This document shows, piece by piece, positions 1 through 9,232 of a stretch of DNA of 64,000 nucleotides. Location: positions 1,550,001-1,614,000 of the forward strand of contig NZ_CP123584.1 in assembly GCF_045277565.1 (NCBI RefSeq). The letters run 5' to 3'. The stretch comes from Aliisedimentitalea scapharcae (lineage in GTDB: Bacteria > Pseudomonadota > Alphaproteobacteria > Rhodobacterales > Rhodobacteraceae). The notes beneath the pieces were generated by a model. The model saw only the letters and a program-made list of their open reading frames with translations, did no database searches and was not told where the DNA came from. How positions within the stretch are numbered: position 1 is the first letter of the stretch; every line of letters begins with the position of its first letter. A program made the translations under genes and the position numbers.

Positions 1-824
1 GGGTGCAACATCTTGATCGGAGCCTTGAACATCTCGACGAATTCCATGATGCCCTGGGTGGCCCGGTTCAATCCGCCGGAAAACGAATAGGCATCCGGGT
101 GATCCTGACTGTAATGTTCCAGTTGCCGGATATCGACCTTGCCTACCAGGGTCGAGATATCCTGGTTGTTCTCATCGCCCGGTTCCACCTTTGCCACACA
201 GATGCGTCTTAGGCGGGAGGGGTGCAGCTTGACGACCGTGAACTTTGAAATATCACCGTCGAATTCGTCCAGCCGTTTGACGGCCCAGGGTGACATCAGG
301 CCGGGCAGGCGGTGTTTTGCGATGCCGTATTCGGTCTCGAGCATGTCGCCCATGCGGGTCGGGTCAAACAGCCCCAGCGGAGATTCAAATATCGGGCTGA
401 TCTGGTCCCCGGCCTTGAGTACATAAATGGGTTGTTCTTCGACAAGCCGTTTCAGCCGTTCGGCGAGCGAGGATTTACCGCCACCGACGGGGCCCAGCAG
501 GTACAGGATCTGCTTGCGCTCCTCCAACCCCTGCGCTGCATAGCGGAAATAGCCAACGATCCGTTCGATCGTATCCTCCATGCCGTAAAAATCCTTGAAG
601 GCGGCATATCGTTTGATGGTGCGGTTTTGAAAGAGAGGGCCCAAGCGTGGATCCTTGGAGGTATCCACCAATTCTTCCTCTCCGATGGCGGCCAACATGC
701 GTTCGGCCACGGTGGCATAGGTCTGGGGATTTTCGCGACATGCATTCAGATAGTCATGCAGCGACATCTCCTGCTCTTTTGTTTCTGCGTACTGCTCCGC
801 AAAAAGCTCGACAATGTCCTTCAT
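1..824 (-). CDS. prkA: PrkA-type serine protein kinase, N-terminal part (runs off the window)
   Basis: Only the first ~274 codons are in the window; the 3' end lies beyond base 1. The protein starts MKDIVELFAEQY and carries a P-loop GPVGGGKSS at residues 111-119, followed by LAERLKRLVE and a region matching the AAA-like PrkA N-terminal domain (FSGGLNRATQG, MEFVEMFKAP). PrkA proteins (YeaG in E. coli) are cytoplasmic serine kinases linked to nutrient stress and usually precede yeaH/spoVR genes, which would lie off the left edge here. The ATG at 824-822 is preceded by a strong AGGAGG in the minus-strand leader. The call rests on several conserved blocks. Nothing is known about the C-terminal kinase domain because it is outside the window. 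Confidence 0.93.
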   Translation of the reverse strand, partial: MKDIVELFAEQYAETKEQEMSLHDYLNACRENPQTYATVAERMLAAIGEEELVDTSKDPRLGPLFQNRTIKRYAAFKDFYGMEDTIERIVGYFRYAAQGLEERKQILYLLGPVGGGKSSLAERLKRLVEEQPIYVLKAGDQISPIFESPLGLFDPTRMGDMLETEYGIAKHRLPGLMSPWAVKRLDEFDGDISKFTVVKLHPSRLRRICVAKVEPGDENNQDISTLVGKVDIRQLEHYSQDHPDAYSFSGGLNRATQGIMEFVEMFKAPIKMLH

Positions 825-988
825 CGACACGTACCTCCTGGTTGCCAATATCCTCCACGGTCCTCCCTGTGCGAAAACATAGTGCTGTCCGCACGTGAGG
901 AAACTTTGTCCACAACGTTTTCTGAGCCTGCCCAAACCCGCTCACGGGCTGCCATTCCCTGGTTTGGCACAGCGCGCGCAATCCAGAG

Positions 989-1006
989 TGTTGAATCTAT
1001 TCAACA
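989..1006. promoter_or_regulatory. Perfect 8-bp inverted repeat, operator-like
   Basis: TGTTGAAT-CT-ATTCAACA is a perfect dyad with a 2-bp centre in AT-rich DNA, about 165 bp upstream of the prkA start. The form fits a dimeric repressor or activator site. The cognate regulator is not identifiable. Confidence 0.45.
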
Positions 1007-1742
1007 TTTTATTTGGCGATTGGGTTCATGTTACATCAATTCCTTGGATTTTTCTATCCCAATTTGGTTAACAACCTTCAAAGACTGTTGGAGAGACCGT
1101 GATCATGGCACTGGTCTGAGCGGCTCGGCACGCACCAGAGGATCCTGGGCGAGGCCGGGGTTTCGATGGCCCAGGCATCCAATCAGCCAACATTTCCTAC
1201 ATGAAAACACACATCAGGTCATCGGCGCGCACAGGGAGGCACAGGGGGGGACGGGGGCGTACAGGCGATCACAAAACTGAAACAACTAGCGCTTCAAACT
1301 TGGTTTCTCGATGAATTTTCTGCGTTCCAGACGGACCTTTTGGGCCAAAATCCGGGCGGCTGTCGCGATTTTGTGAAGGGAGGCGGGCCAGGATTTCGCA
1401 CATATGCGAATGTGATTCTTTGTGCGGAAACAAGACAGTTGACGCATCTGCGGCTTACGTCCACGTCAGTATTTGTCCCAGACACACTTTGAGGGTGCAC
1501 AACGTCGAACCAAATGTTCATGGGGCGGGTCATCGGATGGGGGCCTATGTTCTGTTTGCAACCGCTCCGTCAGGAGGGGTTCTGTTTCTCACGCGAATTT
1601 GGCCCAGGTCGTGGCGCTGTCCAGGGATGTACCCTTCGGGTCGCCATGGGATCAAAGATGAGCTAATTAGAGGTGGTGCAGCGATGGTCGACGGCTCTGG
1701 TTTGCGATCATCGTTGTTTCAGGGTGCAAATCCAGATTGGAT

Positions 1743-1754
1743 AATGGATACATT
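1743..1754. promoter_or_regulatory. Candidate GntR operator upstream of the GntR gene
   Basis: AATGGATACATT lies ~80 bp before the GntR start and matches 10 of 12 positions of the reverse complement of a site upstream of dppA (9343-9354). FCD-type GntR proteins often bind short palindromes of this kind, so autoregulation plus control of the dpp operon is a reasonable inference. Confidence 0.4.
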
Positions 1755-1832
1755 ATTCCCTTTTCCCAAAATCATTGCCAATATCGCATGTGACGAGGCC
1801 AAAGATCCGGGGATCGTTCATGGGGGAGTGAC

Positions 1833-2507
1833 ATGGCAGGTAAGTTTCAGGCTGTTGATATCGGCAAAACCGCATCGGCGGCGACGATCATTTTTAACGC
1901 ATTGCGCAAAGCCATCGTTGAAGGGGATCTATCGGATGGAGACCCGCTCCGCCAGGACGAGATTGCCCGTATGTTCAACACCAGCCGCATACCGGTGCGT
2001 GAAGCTTTGACCATGCTGGAGCAGCAAGGGCTGGTCAAAACCGTACGGTACAAGGGCGCTGTCGTGGCGGCGCTTTCGATGCAGGAGGCCAGCGAAATCT
2101 TTGATTTCCGGGCCTTTCTCGAGGCAGAAGTGATCCGGCAGGCTGTGCCGGTCATGAGTTCTGGGGTCTTGGATCAGGCCCAGCAGTTTCTGGAGAAGTT
2201 TGCAGCCGCGAGCGAGCCCATGGAGTATGGTGATCTGAACCGTGGGTTCCATGCGACCCTGTACCGTGCCAGCGGACGGCCCTATCACCTGAGCGTGATC
2301 GAGAATTCGATGGACCGGATCGACCGTTACCTGCGGGCGCAATTGGTTCTGAGCGGGGGGATGTCACGTGCGGATCGCGAACATCAGGCCATTCTGGACG
2401 CTTGCCGCAAGGGCGACGCGGACAAAGCCGCGCAACTGACGGCCGACCATATCCTGGGGGCAAAGGCTTCGTTGGAAGAACATATCCACGCCAAGCCGCA
2501 AACCTGA
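1833..2507 (+). CDS. GntR family (FadR/FCD subfamily) transcriptional regulator
   Basis: 224 aa, the usual length of FCD-type GntR regulators. The winged helix-turn-helix occupies roughly residues 15-80, with the family signature around IARMFNTSRIPVREALTMLE and the wing at GLVKTVRYKGAVV. An all-helical FCD effector domain follows, with FDFRAFLEAEVIRQAV and a late HQAILDACRKGDADKA block that usually carries metal or carboxylate ligands. The ATG follows GGGGGAG at good spacing. The gene is convergent with the dpp operon (137-bp gap), and a shared TGGATACA motif lies upstream of both this gene and dppA, so it probably regulates peptide uptake. The effector is unknown. Confidence 0.9.
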   Translation: MAGKFQAVDIGKTASAATIIFNALRKAIVEGDLSDGDPLRQDEIARMFNTSRIPVREALTMLEQQGLVKTVRYKGAVVAALSMQEASEIFDFRAFLEAEVIRQAVPVMSSGVLDQAQQFLEKFAAASEPMEYGDLNRGFHATLYRASGRPYHLSVIENSMDRIDRYLRAQLVLSGGMSRADREHQAILDACRKGDADKAAQLTADHILGAKASLEEHIHAKPQT

Positions 2508-2643
2508 AAAGCCGCTTCGGCACCGATTGACAACGCGGTTAGAGCTCGGGTTCAACGCCCTTGCACGGCCCTGTCGACAGGCGTTTCAAAACGCCTATCC
2601 CGGTGCCCGCCTGCGACAATATTTCGACCGGCTTACAATGGGC

Positions 2644-3600
2644 TTACAATGGATGGTAGCAGGCGACCTGATGTCCGGTCTCACCCTCCATCGGTGGCAT
2701 TGCCGCGCGGCACGTGTCTGTTGCCAGCCAACAGCGCGGTGCAAAAGCACACCCGGGCGGTACGTTCAGGGGCGATGGCAACTCGCCTTCCAGCTTGATC
2801 CGATCCTTTTTGGCTTCGGGGTCCGCGCGTGGTGTGGTCGACAACAAGGCCTTGGAATAGGGGTGGCGAGGCGCGGCAAACAACGTCTGTTTGCTGGCCT
2901 TTTCCACGGCACGGCCCAGGTACATGACGATCACGTCATCGGCGAAATGTTTGACCACCGACAAATCATGCGAAATGAACAAATAGGCCAGCCCCAACCG
3001 GTCCTGCAGTTCGACCAACAGGTTCAGAATCTGGCTTTGGATTGACACATCCAGCGCTGACACCGGTTCATCCAGCACCAGGATTTTGGGGTTCAGCATC
3101 AGAGCGCGCGCGATGGAAATACGCTGTCGTTGGCCGCCGGAGAACATATGCGGATAGCGATCAAAATGTTCCGAACGCAATCCCACCAGGTCCATCATCT
3201 CGCGCGCGCTGGCTTCACGCTCGCTTGCGGGCATCTGCGGGCGATTGATCACCAGCGGTTCCATCAGGATGGTGCCGATTTTCTGGCGTGGGTTGAGCGA
3301 GCCATAAGGATCCTGGAACACGATCTGCACGGTTTCGCGCAGCGATGCCCATGTGTCGGGCCGAACTTCGGTGCCGTCCAGGGTCAACCGTCCTGCGCTG
3401 GGCTCTTCGATCATCGTTATCAGGCGGGCCAGAGTGGACTTTCCACAGCCGGACTCTCCGACGATCGCCAGCGTTTTACCCGGTGACAATTCGAAATCGA
3501 CTCCGGCAAGCGCGCGCACGGTCTGGGTCTTGGACAGGAAGCCCTCTTTGACATCATAGAAGCGGGCCAGCCCTTCGGCTTTTACGATTGGGGCGCTCAT
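2644..3600 (-). CDS. dppF: Peptide ABC transporter ATP-binding protein (DppF/OppF type)
   Basis: 318 aa from the ATG at 3600, which overlaps the dppD stop by 4 bases (ATGA). An in-frame extension to 3729 lies inside dppD and has no support. Walker A is GESGCGKST (residues 48-56), the signature is FSGGQRQR, and Walker B is ILVLDEPVSALD. The C-terminal oligopeptide/dipeptide transporter region (GCAFAPRCWLATDTCRA) carries the cysteines typical of DppD/DppF. It is the last gene of the operon dppA-M24 peptidase-dppB-dppC-dppD-dppF and would pair with DppD as an ATPase heterodimer on the inner face of the membrane. Confidence 0.93.
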   Translation of the reverse strand: MSAPIVKAEGLARFYDVKEGFLSKTQTVRALAGVDFELSPGKTLAIVGESGCGKSTLARLITMIEEPSAGRLTLDGTEVRPDTWASLRETVQIVFQDPYGSLNPRQKIGTILMEPLVINRPQMPASEREASAREMMDLVGLRSEHFDRYPHMFSGGQRQRISIARALMLNPKILVLDEPVSALDVSIQSQILNLLVELQDRLGLAYLFISHDLSVVKHFADDVIVMYLGRAVEKASKQTLFAAPRHPYSKALLSTTPRADPEAKKDRIKLEGELPSPLNVPPGCAFAPRCWLATDTCRAAMPPMEGETGHQVACYHPL

Positions 3601-4574
3601 GTCAGCTCTTTCTCTTGCAATGTCCGCGCATGGTGACACAGGGCCCGGCCCAATTCGGGGGCTTCGGGGCGCGGGGGCGTTGTCTGGCACAGGTCTGTGG
3701 CGTGGGTGCAGCGCGGCGCAAACAGGCACCCAGCCGGTCGGTCGAATTGCCCCGGCACGACACCGGGGATCGAGGGCAACAGCCTGGATGTGGCGCGTTC
3801 CGGCAGAGCGGCCAAAAGCGCCGTGGTGTAGGGATGGTATGGGTGACGGAACAGGTTTCGGACGGGTTGTTCTTCGACCTTTTGACCGGCGTATTGCACC
3901 TGAACCCGTTCGGCGGTTTCAGCAACAACCCCCATGTCATGGGTGATCAACACCAACCCTGTGCCGGTGTCTTTGCGCAAGGAAACCAGCAGATCCAGGA
4001 TCTGCGCCTGAATAGTGACATCCAGCGCGGTGGTGGGTTCGTCCGCGATCAACAGCTTGGGGCTGCAGGCGATGGCCATGGCGATCATGACCCTCTGGTT
4101 CATCCCGCCAGACATCTGGTGCGGGAATGTATTCAGGCGGGTTTCCGGAGCCGGGATGCCGACTTTTTCAAACAGTTCGATGGCGCGTTTGTTGCGTGCG
4201 GCCCGGTCCAGTCCCAGATGGATGCGCAGGGCTTCCTTGATCTGAAAACCGACGGTGAAACAGGGGTTCAGCGACGACATCGGCTCCTGAAAGATCATCG
4301 CCATATCCTTGCCGATGATCTTGCGTCGATCCCGTGGGCTGAGACCGCGCAGGTCCTGTCCCTGAAACGACATTTCATCCGCCGTGATGGTCGCGGTCCA
4401 GGGCAACAGCCCCATCAGCGCCAGCATCGAGACCGATTTTCCGGATCCGCTTTCGCCAACAATGGCGAGGATTTCGCCCTCATCCAGCGTCAGGTCGACG
4501 CCGTCCACCGCCCGAAAAGATCCCGACGAGGTGGCAAAATCGACAGAGAGGTTGCGTATGCGCAGCAGTGTCAT
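3597..4574 (-). CDS. dppD: Peptide ABC transporter ATP-binding protein (DppD type)
   Basis: 325 aa. Walker A is GESGSGKS (residues 40-47), the signature is MSGGMNQRV and Walker B is LLIADEPTTALD, followed by the cysteine-bearing C-terminal region (GCLFAPRCTHATDLCQTTPP) of the oligopeptide/dipeptide family. It sits 4 bp downstream of dppC and overlaps dppF by 4 bases, so the ATPase pair is translationally coupled. It couples ATP hydrolysis to uptake of peptides captured by the binding protein at 7649-9232. The exact substrate class is not visible from the sequence. Confidence 0.93.
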   Translation of the reverse strand: MTLLRIRNLSVDFATSSGSFRAVDGVDLTLDEGEILAIVGESGSGKSVSMLALMGLLPWTATITADEMSFQGQDLRGLSPRDRRKIIGKDMAMIFQEPMSSLNPCFTVGFQIKEALRIHLGLDRAARNKRAIELFEKVGIPAPETRLNTFPHQMSGGMNQRVMIAMAIACSPKLLIADEPTTALDVTIQAQILDLLVSLRKDTGTGLVLITHDMGVVAETAERVQVQYAGQKVEEQPVRNLFRHPYHPYTTALLAALPERATSRLLPSIPGVVPGQFDRPAGCLFAPRCTHATDLCQTTPPRPEAPELGRALCHHARTLQEKELT

Positions 4575-4578
4575 GGTA

Positions 4579-5478
4579 TCAGCTCCGCTTGAGTTTCGGG
4601 TCGAGCGCGTCCCGCAGCCCGTCGCCCATCAGGTTGATGGCCAGCACGGTGACCAGAATGGCCAGACCGGGAAAGGTGACAACCCACCAGGCGCGCAGGA
4701 TGAATTCGCGGGCCTCGGCCAGCATGGTGCCCCATTCCGGGGTCGGCGGTTGCGCCCCCATTCCCAGGAACCCCAACGCAGCAGCATCCAGGATCGCAGT
4801 CGAAAACGACAGTGCGCCCTGTACAATCAGCGGTGCCAGACAATTGGGCAGCACGGTGATGAACATCAGCCGCCACAACCCGGCCCCGGCCACGCGGGCG
4901 GATGTCACATAATCCTTTTGCCGTTCGGCCAGAACCTGTGCACGGGTCAGGCGCACGTAATGGGGCTGGAACACGATGGCGATGGCGATCATCGCATTGG
5001 TCAATGATGGCCCCAGAATGGCCACCAGCACCAGCGCCAGCAACAGCGACGGAAAGGCCAGAATGATGTCCATGATCCGCATGATGATATTGTCGACCAT
5101 CTTGGGGGCAAAGCCCGACAGCAGCCCGATCAGGATCCCGCCCGACGCCGCGATCGTTACCACCACGATGCCGACAAAGAACGAATAGCGTGACCCCGCA
5201 ATCAGGCGCGACAGCATATCCCGACCCAACGGATCGGTGCCCAGAATGAACTCCCAACTGCCACCCTCGCTCCAGACCGGGGGTTGCAGGATATGATCGC
5301 GGAACTGTTCTGTGGGGTCATAGGGTGCGATGAACGGCGCAAACGCCGCGCAAAAGGCAAAAGCGGCAAAGAAGTAGAAGCCAATGACCGCACCACGGTT
5401 TTCGCGGAAGTAATACCAGAATTCGCGCAGAGCGCTGGGGCGGACGGGGCTTTGGGTTGTCATGGTTTGATCCGCCAT
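4579..5478 (-). CDS. dppC: Peptide ABC transporter permease (DppC type)
   Basis: 299 aa with the DppC N-terminal domain (REFWYYFRENRGAVIGF, first membrane segment), then a proline- and aspartate-rich periplasmic loop (ILGTDPLGRDMLSRL), and a six-segment permease core. The EAA-type coupling motif is seen in YVTSARVAGAGLWRLMFITV. The start overlaps the dppB stop at 5478, consistent with a single transcript. DppB and DppC form the inner-membrane channel. Confidence 0.93.
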   Translation of the reverse strand: MADQTMTTQSPVRPSALREFWYYFRENRGAVIGFYFFAAFAFCAAFAPFIAPYDPTEQFRDHILQPPVWSEGGSWEFILGTDPLGRDMLSRLIAGSRYSFFVGIVVVTIAASGGILIGLLSGFAPKMVDNIIMRIMDIILAFPSLLLALVLVAILGPSLTNAMIAIAIVFQPHYVRLTRAQVLAERQKDYVTSARVAGAGLWRLMFITVLPNCLAPLIVQGALSFSTAILDAAALGFLGMGAQPPTPEWGTMLAEAREFILRAWWVVTFPGLAILVTVLAINLMGDGLRDALDPKLKRS

Positions 5479-6485
5479 TACCGCTTCCTGATCTTGGGGT
5501 TGATCACGCCATACAGCAGATCAACGGTGAGGTTCACGATCATCACGATCACGGCAATCATCAGCAATCCGCCCTGCACAACCGGATAGTCGCGGCGCGA
5601 TATGCTGTCGACCATCCACTTGCCAATCCCAGGCCAGCTAAAGATGGTTTCTGTCAGGATGGCCCCCGCCAACAGCGTACCAACCGACAGGCCGATCACG
5701 GTGACCACGGGGATCAGCGCATTGCGCAGTGCGTGTACACCGTTGATACGTGTCGGGCTCAGGCCCTTGGCGCGGGCGGTGCGGATATAATCTTCTCCCA
5801 ATACCTCCAACATGGCGGATCGGGTTTGGCGGGCAATCACGGCCAGCGGGATAGTGCCCAAGACGATGGTCGGCAGGATCAAGTGGCGCACCGCAGATTT
5901 GAACGCGCCCTCCTGGCCAGACAGCAGGCTGTCGACCAGCATCAGCCCCGTCACATCGTCAAACCAATAAAGCAGATCAATGCGCCCCGACACCGGAGTC
6001 CAGCCCAGATTGCCGGAAAATACGATGATCAACAGCAGAGCCCACCAGAAGATCGGCATCGAATACCCGATCAACGCCGATGACATCAGCGCCCGGTCAA
6101 AGAATTTGCCGCGGTTGACGGCGGCAATCACCCCCGCAGGCAGGCCCAGCAGCACCGCAAAGATCATGGCGCAGAAGGCCAGCTCGAACGTTGCAGGAAA
6201 CAGGGCAAAAAATTCGTCCCAGACCGGTTTTTTGGTGACAAAGCTTTCGCCCAGATCGCCCTGAACCACGCCAACCAGATAGTCGGTGTATTGCTGCCAG
6301 ACGGGTTTATCAAACCCCAGTTTGACCACCATCTCCTGATAGCGTTCTTCGGTCATGCCGCGTTCGCCGGCCATGACAATGATGGGATCCCCGGGCAGCA
6401 CCCGGATGAACATGAAGGAGATCAGCGTCACCCCGATAAACGTCGGAATGAAAGTCCCCAGTTTGGTGAGCAGGTAGCGTAGCAT
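5478..6485 (-). CDS. dppB: Peptide ABC transporter permease (DppB type)
   Basis: 335 aa, starting MLRYLLTKLGTFIPTFIGVT, the typical first membrane segment of DppB. The conserved FIRVLPGDPIIVMAGE loop follows, and the permease core contains the coupling helix YIRTARAKGLSPTRI. The start overlaps the stop of the M24 peptidase gene by one base at 6485. It is placed between the peptidase and dppC in a head-to-tail operon. Confidence 0.94.
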   Translation of the reverse strand: MLRYLLTKLGTFIPTFIGVTLISFMFIRVLPGDPIIVMAGERGMTEERYQEMVVKLGFDKPVWQQYTDYLVGVVQGDLGESFVTKKPVWDEFFALFPATFELAFCAMIFAVLLGLPAGVIAAVNRGKFFDRALMSSALIGYSMPIFWWALLLIIVFSGNLGWTPVSGRIDLLYWFDDVTGLMLVDSLLSGQEGAFKSAVRHLILPTIVLGTIPLAVIARQTRSAMLEVLGEDYIRTARAKGLSPTRINGVHALRNALIPVVTVIGLSVGTLLAGAILTETIFSWPGIGKWMVDSISRRDYPVVQGGLLMIAVIVMIVNLTVDLLYGVINPKIRKR

Positions 6486-7582
6486 CAGCGGCCTATGATC
6501 AACAGATCTTTGGTGAATGTTGTGAGGGTGCGACAGCCGTCTTCGGTGATCAACACGTCGTCTTCGATCCGGACGCCGAATTTGCCTTCGCCATAGAGCC
6601 CCGGTTCGTTGGTATAAACGGTGCCCGCAGGCAGAACCATCGGGTTGCCGCGCATGATATAGGGGGCTTCGTGTACATCACGGCCCAATCCATGCCCGGT
6701 TTTGGTGCGGATCCGGTCTGCGTAGGGCGACGCTTCGAGCACGCCGGTCACCGCGTCATCAATGTCATGGGCGGTGACACCGTCGCGGGTGACCTCCAGC
6801 CCCTTCATATTGGCGGCGAGCACGGTGTTATAGACGGCGCGCCCTTCGTCGGACACTTCGCCAACAAACACGGTGCGGGTGATATCGGCGGCAAACCCGT
6901 GTTTGCGCGCGCCAAAGTCAAACAGCAACGCGTCGCCAGATTGCACGGGATAGTCATCGCGCGCGTGGGCATGGGGCAGGGCGGAATTGGCGCCAGCGGC
7001 GACAATGGGGGCAAAGGCCAGATCATCCGCCCCTTCGGCAAACAGCGCCGCAATCAGCGCGCCTTCGATCTGTTTTTCGGTCTGCCCGATGCGCACACCG
7101 TCCAGCACCCGGGTCAGAGCGCGTTCGGAGATTTCGATTGCGGCCTGCAATGCGGCGATGTCATCGGGCGTTTTGATCATCCGGAGCGCCGAGATTTCGC
7201 GTTCGGCATCAACAATGTTCAGGTCGCCATAGGCCTGCGCCAGGGCGTGATGCACAAACACCCGCATGACCTGACCTTCGACGGCCAGTCGCTTCATCGG
7301 CATATGTGCTGCCAGCGCGGCAAAGGCATCCATGTATCCGGTCTGGTCGCGCCAATCGAATGTGGCCCCGTCCAGTCCCACAAGGGCCCAGCTGGAGAGT
7401 TCGAGATTGGGAACAATGGCCGCCGGGGCGCCATCGGCGGGGATGACCACCAGAAACGGGCGTTCGTGGCTCATGAAGCTGTGGCCAAGGGCGCGGGTGA
7501 AGTTGGGGCCCGGCACCAGGGCCACGGCATCCACCGACAGGTCACGGGCGACCTGACGATATTCGGCCAAGCGATCGGTCAT
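6485..7582 (-). CDS. M24 family metallopeptidase (Xaa-Pro aminopeptidase-like)
   Basis: 365 aa. Creatinase-type N-terminal domain (1-130) and pita-bread catalytic domain (~140-360). All five dinuclear metal ligands can be seen: D222 (LLFDFGARK), D233 (AADITRT), H297 (TGHGLGRDVHE), E326 (TNEPGLY) and E340 (VRIEDDV). The family cleaves X-Pro bonds, or in the creatinase branch acts on small non-peptide amides. Its position inside the operon, between the binding protein and the permeases, suggests that it hydrolyses the imported peptide, probably proline-containing, in the cytoplasm. No signal peptide is present. Confidence 0.9.
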   Translation of the reverse strand: MTDRLAEYRQVARDLSVDAVALVPGPNFTRALGHSFMSHERPFLVVIPADGAPAAIVPNLELSSWALVGLDGATFDWRDQTGYMDAFAALAAHMPMKRLAVEGQVMRVFVHHALAQAYGDLNIVDAEREISALRMIKTPDDIAALQAAIEISERALTRVLDGVRIGQTEKQIEGALIAALFAEGADDLAFAPIVAAGANSALPHAHARDDYPVQSGDALLFDFGARKHGFAADITRTVFVGEVSDEGRAVYNTVLAANMKGLEVTRDGVTAHDIDDAVTGVLEASPYADRIRTKTGHGLGRDVHEAPYIMRGNPMVLPAGTVYTNEPGLYGEGKFGVRIEDDVLITEDGCRTLTTFTKDLLIIGR

Positions 7583-7606
7583 TTTGGGGTCTCCGACAAA
7601 AGAGGA

Positions 7607-7635
7607 AACCGGGGCTGTGTGTGACAGCCCCGGTT
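7607..7635 (-). promoter_or_regulatory. 12-bp stem-loop between dppA and the peptidase gene
   Basis: A perfect inverted repeat, arms AACCGGGGCTGT and ACAGCCCCGGTT around a 5-nt loop, lies 14 bp after the dppA stop. There is no U-tract on the minus strand, so it is more likely an mRNA-stabilising or partial-termination hairpin than a full terminator. Such hairpins commonly keep binding-protein mRNA in excess over downstream genes. Confidence 0.6.
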
Positions 7636-7648
7636 CAAATGTTTGGTC

Positions 7649-9232
7649 TTATTCGACGCTAACGCCGTAGAAGATGTGGCTGCCCAGCGGGTGGACCTTG
7701 TAGCCGGAAACCTTCGTGCTCATCGGCATATAGACAACCGAATGCGCGATGGTCGCCCAGGGGGCCTGATCCTTGAACACGGCCTGTGCCTCTTCGTACA
7801 GTTTGGTACGTTCGGCGGTGTCGGTGGTCACCTTGGCCTTTTTGATCAACGCATCAAACGGCTCGTGGCACCACTGTGCCCGGTTCGATGCTTCGACCCC
7901 GTCGCAGCCCAGCAGAACGGCCAGGAAGTTGTCCGGATCCCCATTGTCCCCGGTCCAGCCCAGCAGAACGGCACCATCGCGGTTCAGTTCCTTGGAACGG
8001 GCCAGGTATTCACCCCATTCGTAGGAAACGATTTCCACATTCACGCCAACCTTGGCGAAATCGGCCTGCATCAGTTCGGCCATACGACGCGCATTGGGGT
8101 TATAGGGACGCTGAACCGGCATCGCCCAGATCTTCATCTCCAGACCGGACACGCCTTCGGCTTCCAGCGCGGCCTTGGCCGCTTCCGGATCATATTTGTC
8201 GTCCTGAATGGCGTCGCTATAGCTCCACATGGTGGGCGGGATCGGGTTTTTGGCGATCTGGCCCGACCCCTGGAACACGACGTCAATGATGGCCTGTTTG
8301 TCGATGGCCATGTTCAGCGCCTTGCGCACCTTTGGGTTGTCGTAGGGGGGCATGGTGGTGTTATAGGCCAGATAGCCGACGTTCAGACCTTCCTGCTCCA
8401 TCATGGTGATGTCGCCGTCTTCTTTCATCGCTGCGATATCAGCCGGGTTCGGGTACGGCATGATGTGGCATTCGCCGGCTTTCAGCTTCTGATACCGCAC
8501 GGACGCATCCGGAGTGATCGCAAAGATCAGGTTGTCCACGTCCGCCTTGCCGCGCCAATAGCCTTCGTTGGCCTGATAGCGGATCACGGCGTCCTTTTGA
8601 TAGGCGACCATCTTGAACGGGCCAGTGCCAATGGGGGCTGTGTTCAGCTTTTCGGGGGTCCCAGCGGCCATCATCGCGTCGGCGTATTCAGCCGACAGAA
8701 CCGATGCAAAATCCATTGCCATATTGGCAACAAATGGCGCTTCGGGTGTGTTCAGGGTGAATTTGACGGTGTAATCGTCGATCTTTTCAACCGACTTTAC
8801 CAGGTCCGGCATGCCCATGCCGTTGAAATATTCCCAGGTGCCGCCATTGACCTTGTTGAACGGGTGATCGTCCAGACGTTGACGTTCGAATGTGAAGACA
8901 ACGTCATCGGCGTTGAAATCGCGGGTCGGGGTGAAATCGGCGTTGGAATGAAACGCGACGCCCTGACGCAGCTTGAAGGTGTAGACCAGGCCATCATCGC
9001 TGGCTTCGACGCTTTCCGCCAGCCCGGGGATGACGTTGGTGGTGCCGGTTTCGAATTCCATCAAACGGCTATAGATCGGCTGGGCCGAGGCGTCGAAAGT
9101 GGTGCCCGCAGTGAACAGCGCCGGGTCAAACCCTTCGGGCGATCCTTCGGAACAGTAAACCAATGTGCTGGACAATGCCGGCACCGCCATCAGGCCAAGC
9201 GCGGCAGTCGCCGCTAAAAAACGAGACTTCAT
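7649..9232 (-). CDS. dppA: Peptide ABC transporter substrate-binding protein (DppA/SBP family 5)
   Basis: 527 aa with a cleavable signal peptide (MKSRFLAATAALGLMAVPALSS). It is a family 5 periplasmic binding protein: SPEGFDPALFTAGTTFDAS near the N-terminus, VRKALNMAIDKQAIIDVVF in the middle, and YKVHPLGSHIFYGVSVE at the end. This length and motif set match DppA-type proteins that bind di- or oligopeptides. It is the first gene of the minus-strand dpp operon and is followed by a strong stem-loop before the peptidase gene. A TGGATACA-type site lies 111 bp upstream. Confidence 0.93.
   Translation of the reverse strand: MKSRFLAATAALGLMAVPALSSTLVYCSEGSPEGFDPALFTAGTTFDASAQPIYSRLMEFETGTTNVIPGLAESVEASDDGLVYTFKLRQGVAFHSNADFTPTRDFNADDVVFTFERQRLDDHPFNKVNGGTWEYFNGMGMPDLVKSVEKIDDYTVKFTLNTPEAPFVANMAMDFASVLSAEYADAMMAAGTPEKLNTAPIGTGPFKMVAYQKDAVIRYQANEGYWRGKADVDNLIFAITPDASVRYQKLKAGECHIMPYPNPADIAAMKEDGDITMMEQEGLNVGYLAYNTTMPPYDNPKVRKALNMAIDKQAIIDVVFQGSGQIAKNPIPPTMWSYSDAIQDDKYDPEAAKAALEAEGVSGLEMKIWAMPVQRPYNPNARRMAELMQADFAKVGVNVEIVSYEWGEYLARSKELNRDGAVLLGWTGDNGDPDNFLAVLLGCDGVEASNRAQWCHEPFDALIKKAKVTTDTAERTKLYEEAQAVFKDQAPWATIAHSVVYMPMSTKVSGYKVHPLGSHIFYGVSVE

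Larger units (their letters stand above)
825..1832. other. 1.0-kb intergenic region between prkA and the GntR gene
   Basis: Both neighbours are transcribed away from this stretch, so it must hold two divergent promoters. Short open frames here have no protein-like composition and I support none as genes. It contains an 18-bp palindrome at 989-1006 and a TGGATACA motif at 1745-1752, each listed separately. Confidence 0.6.
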
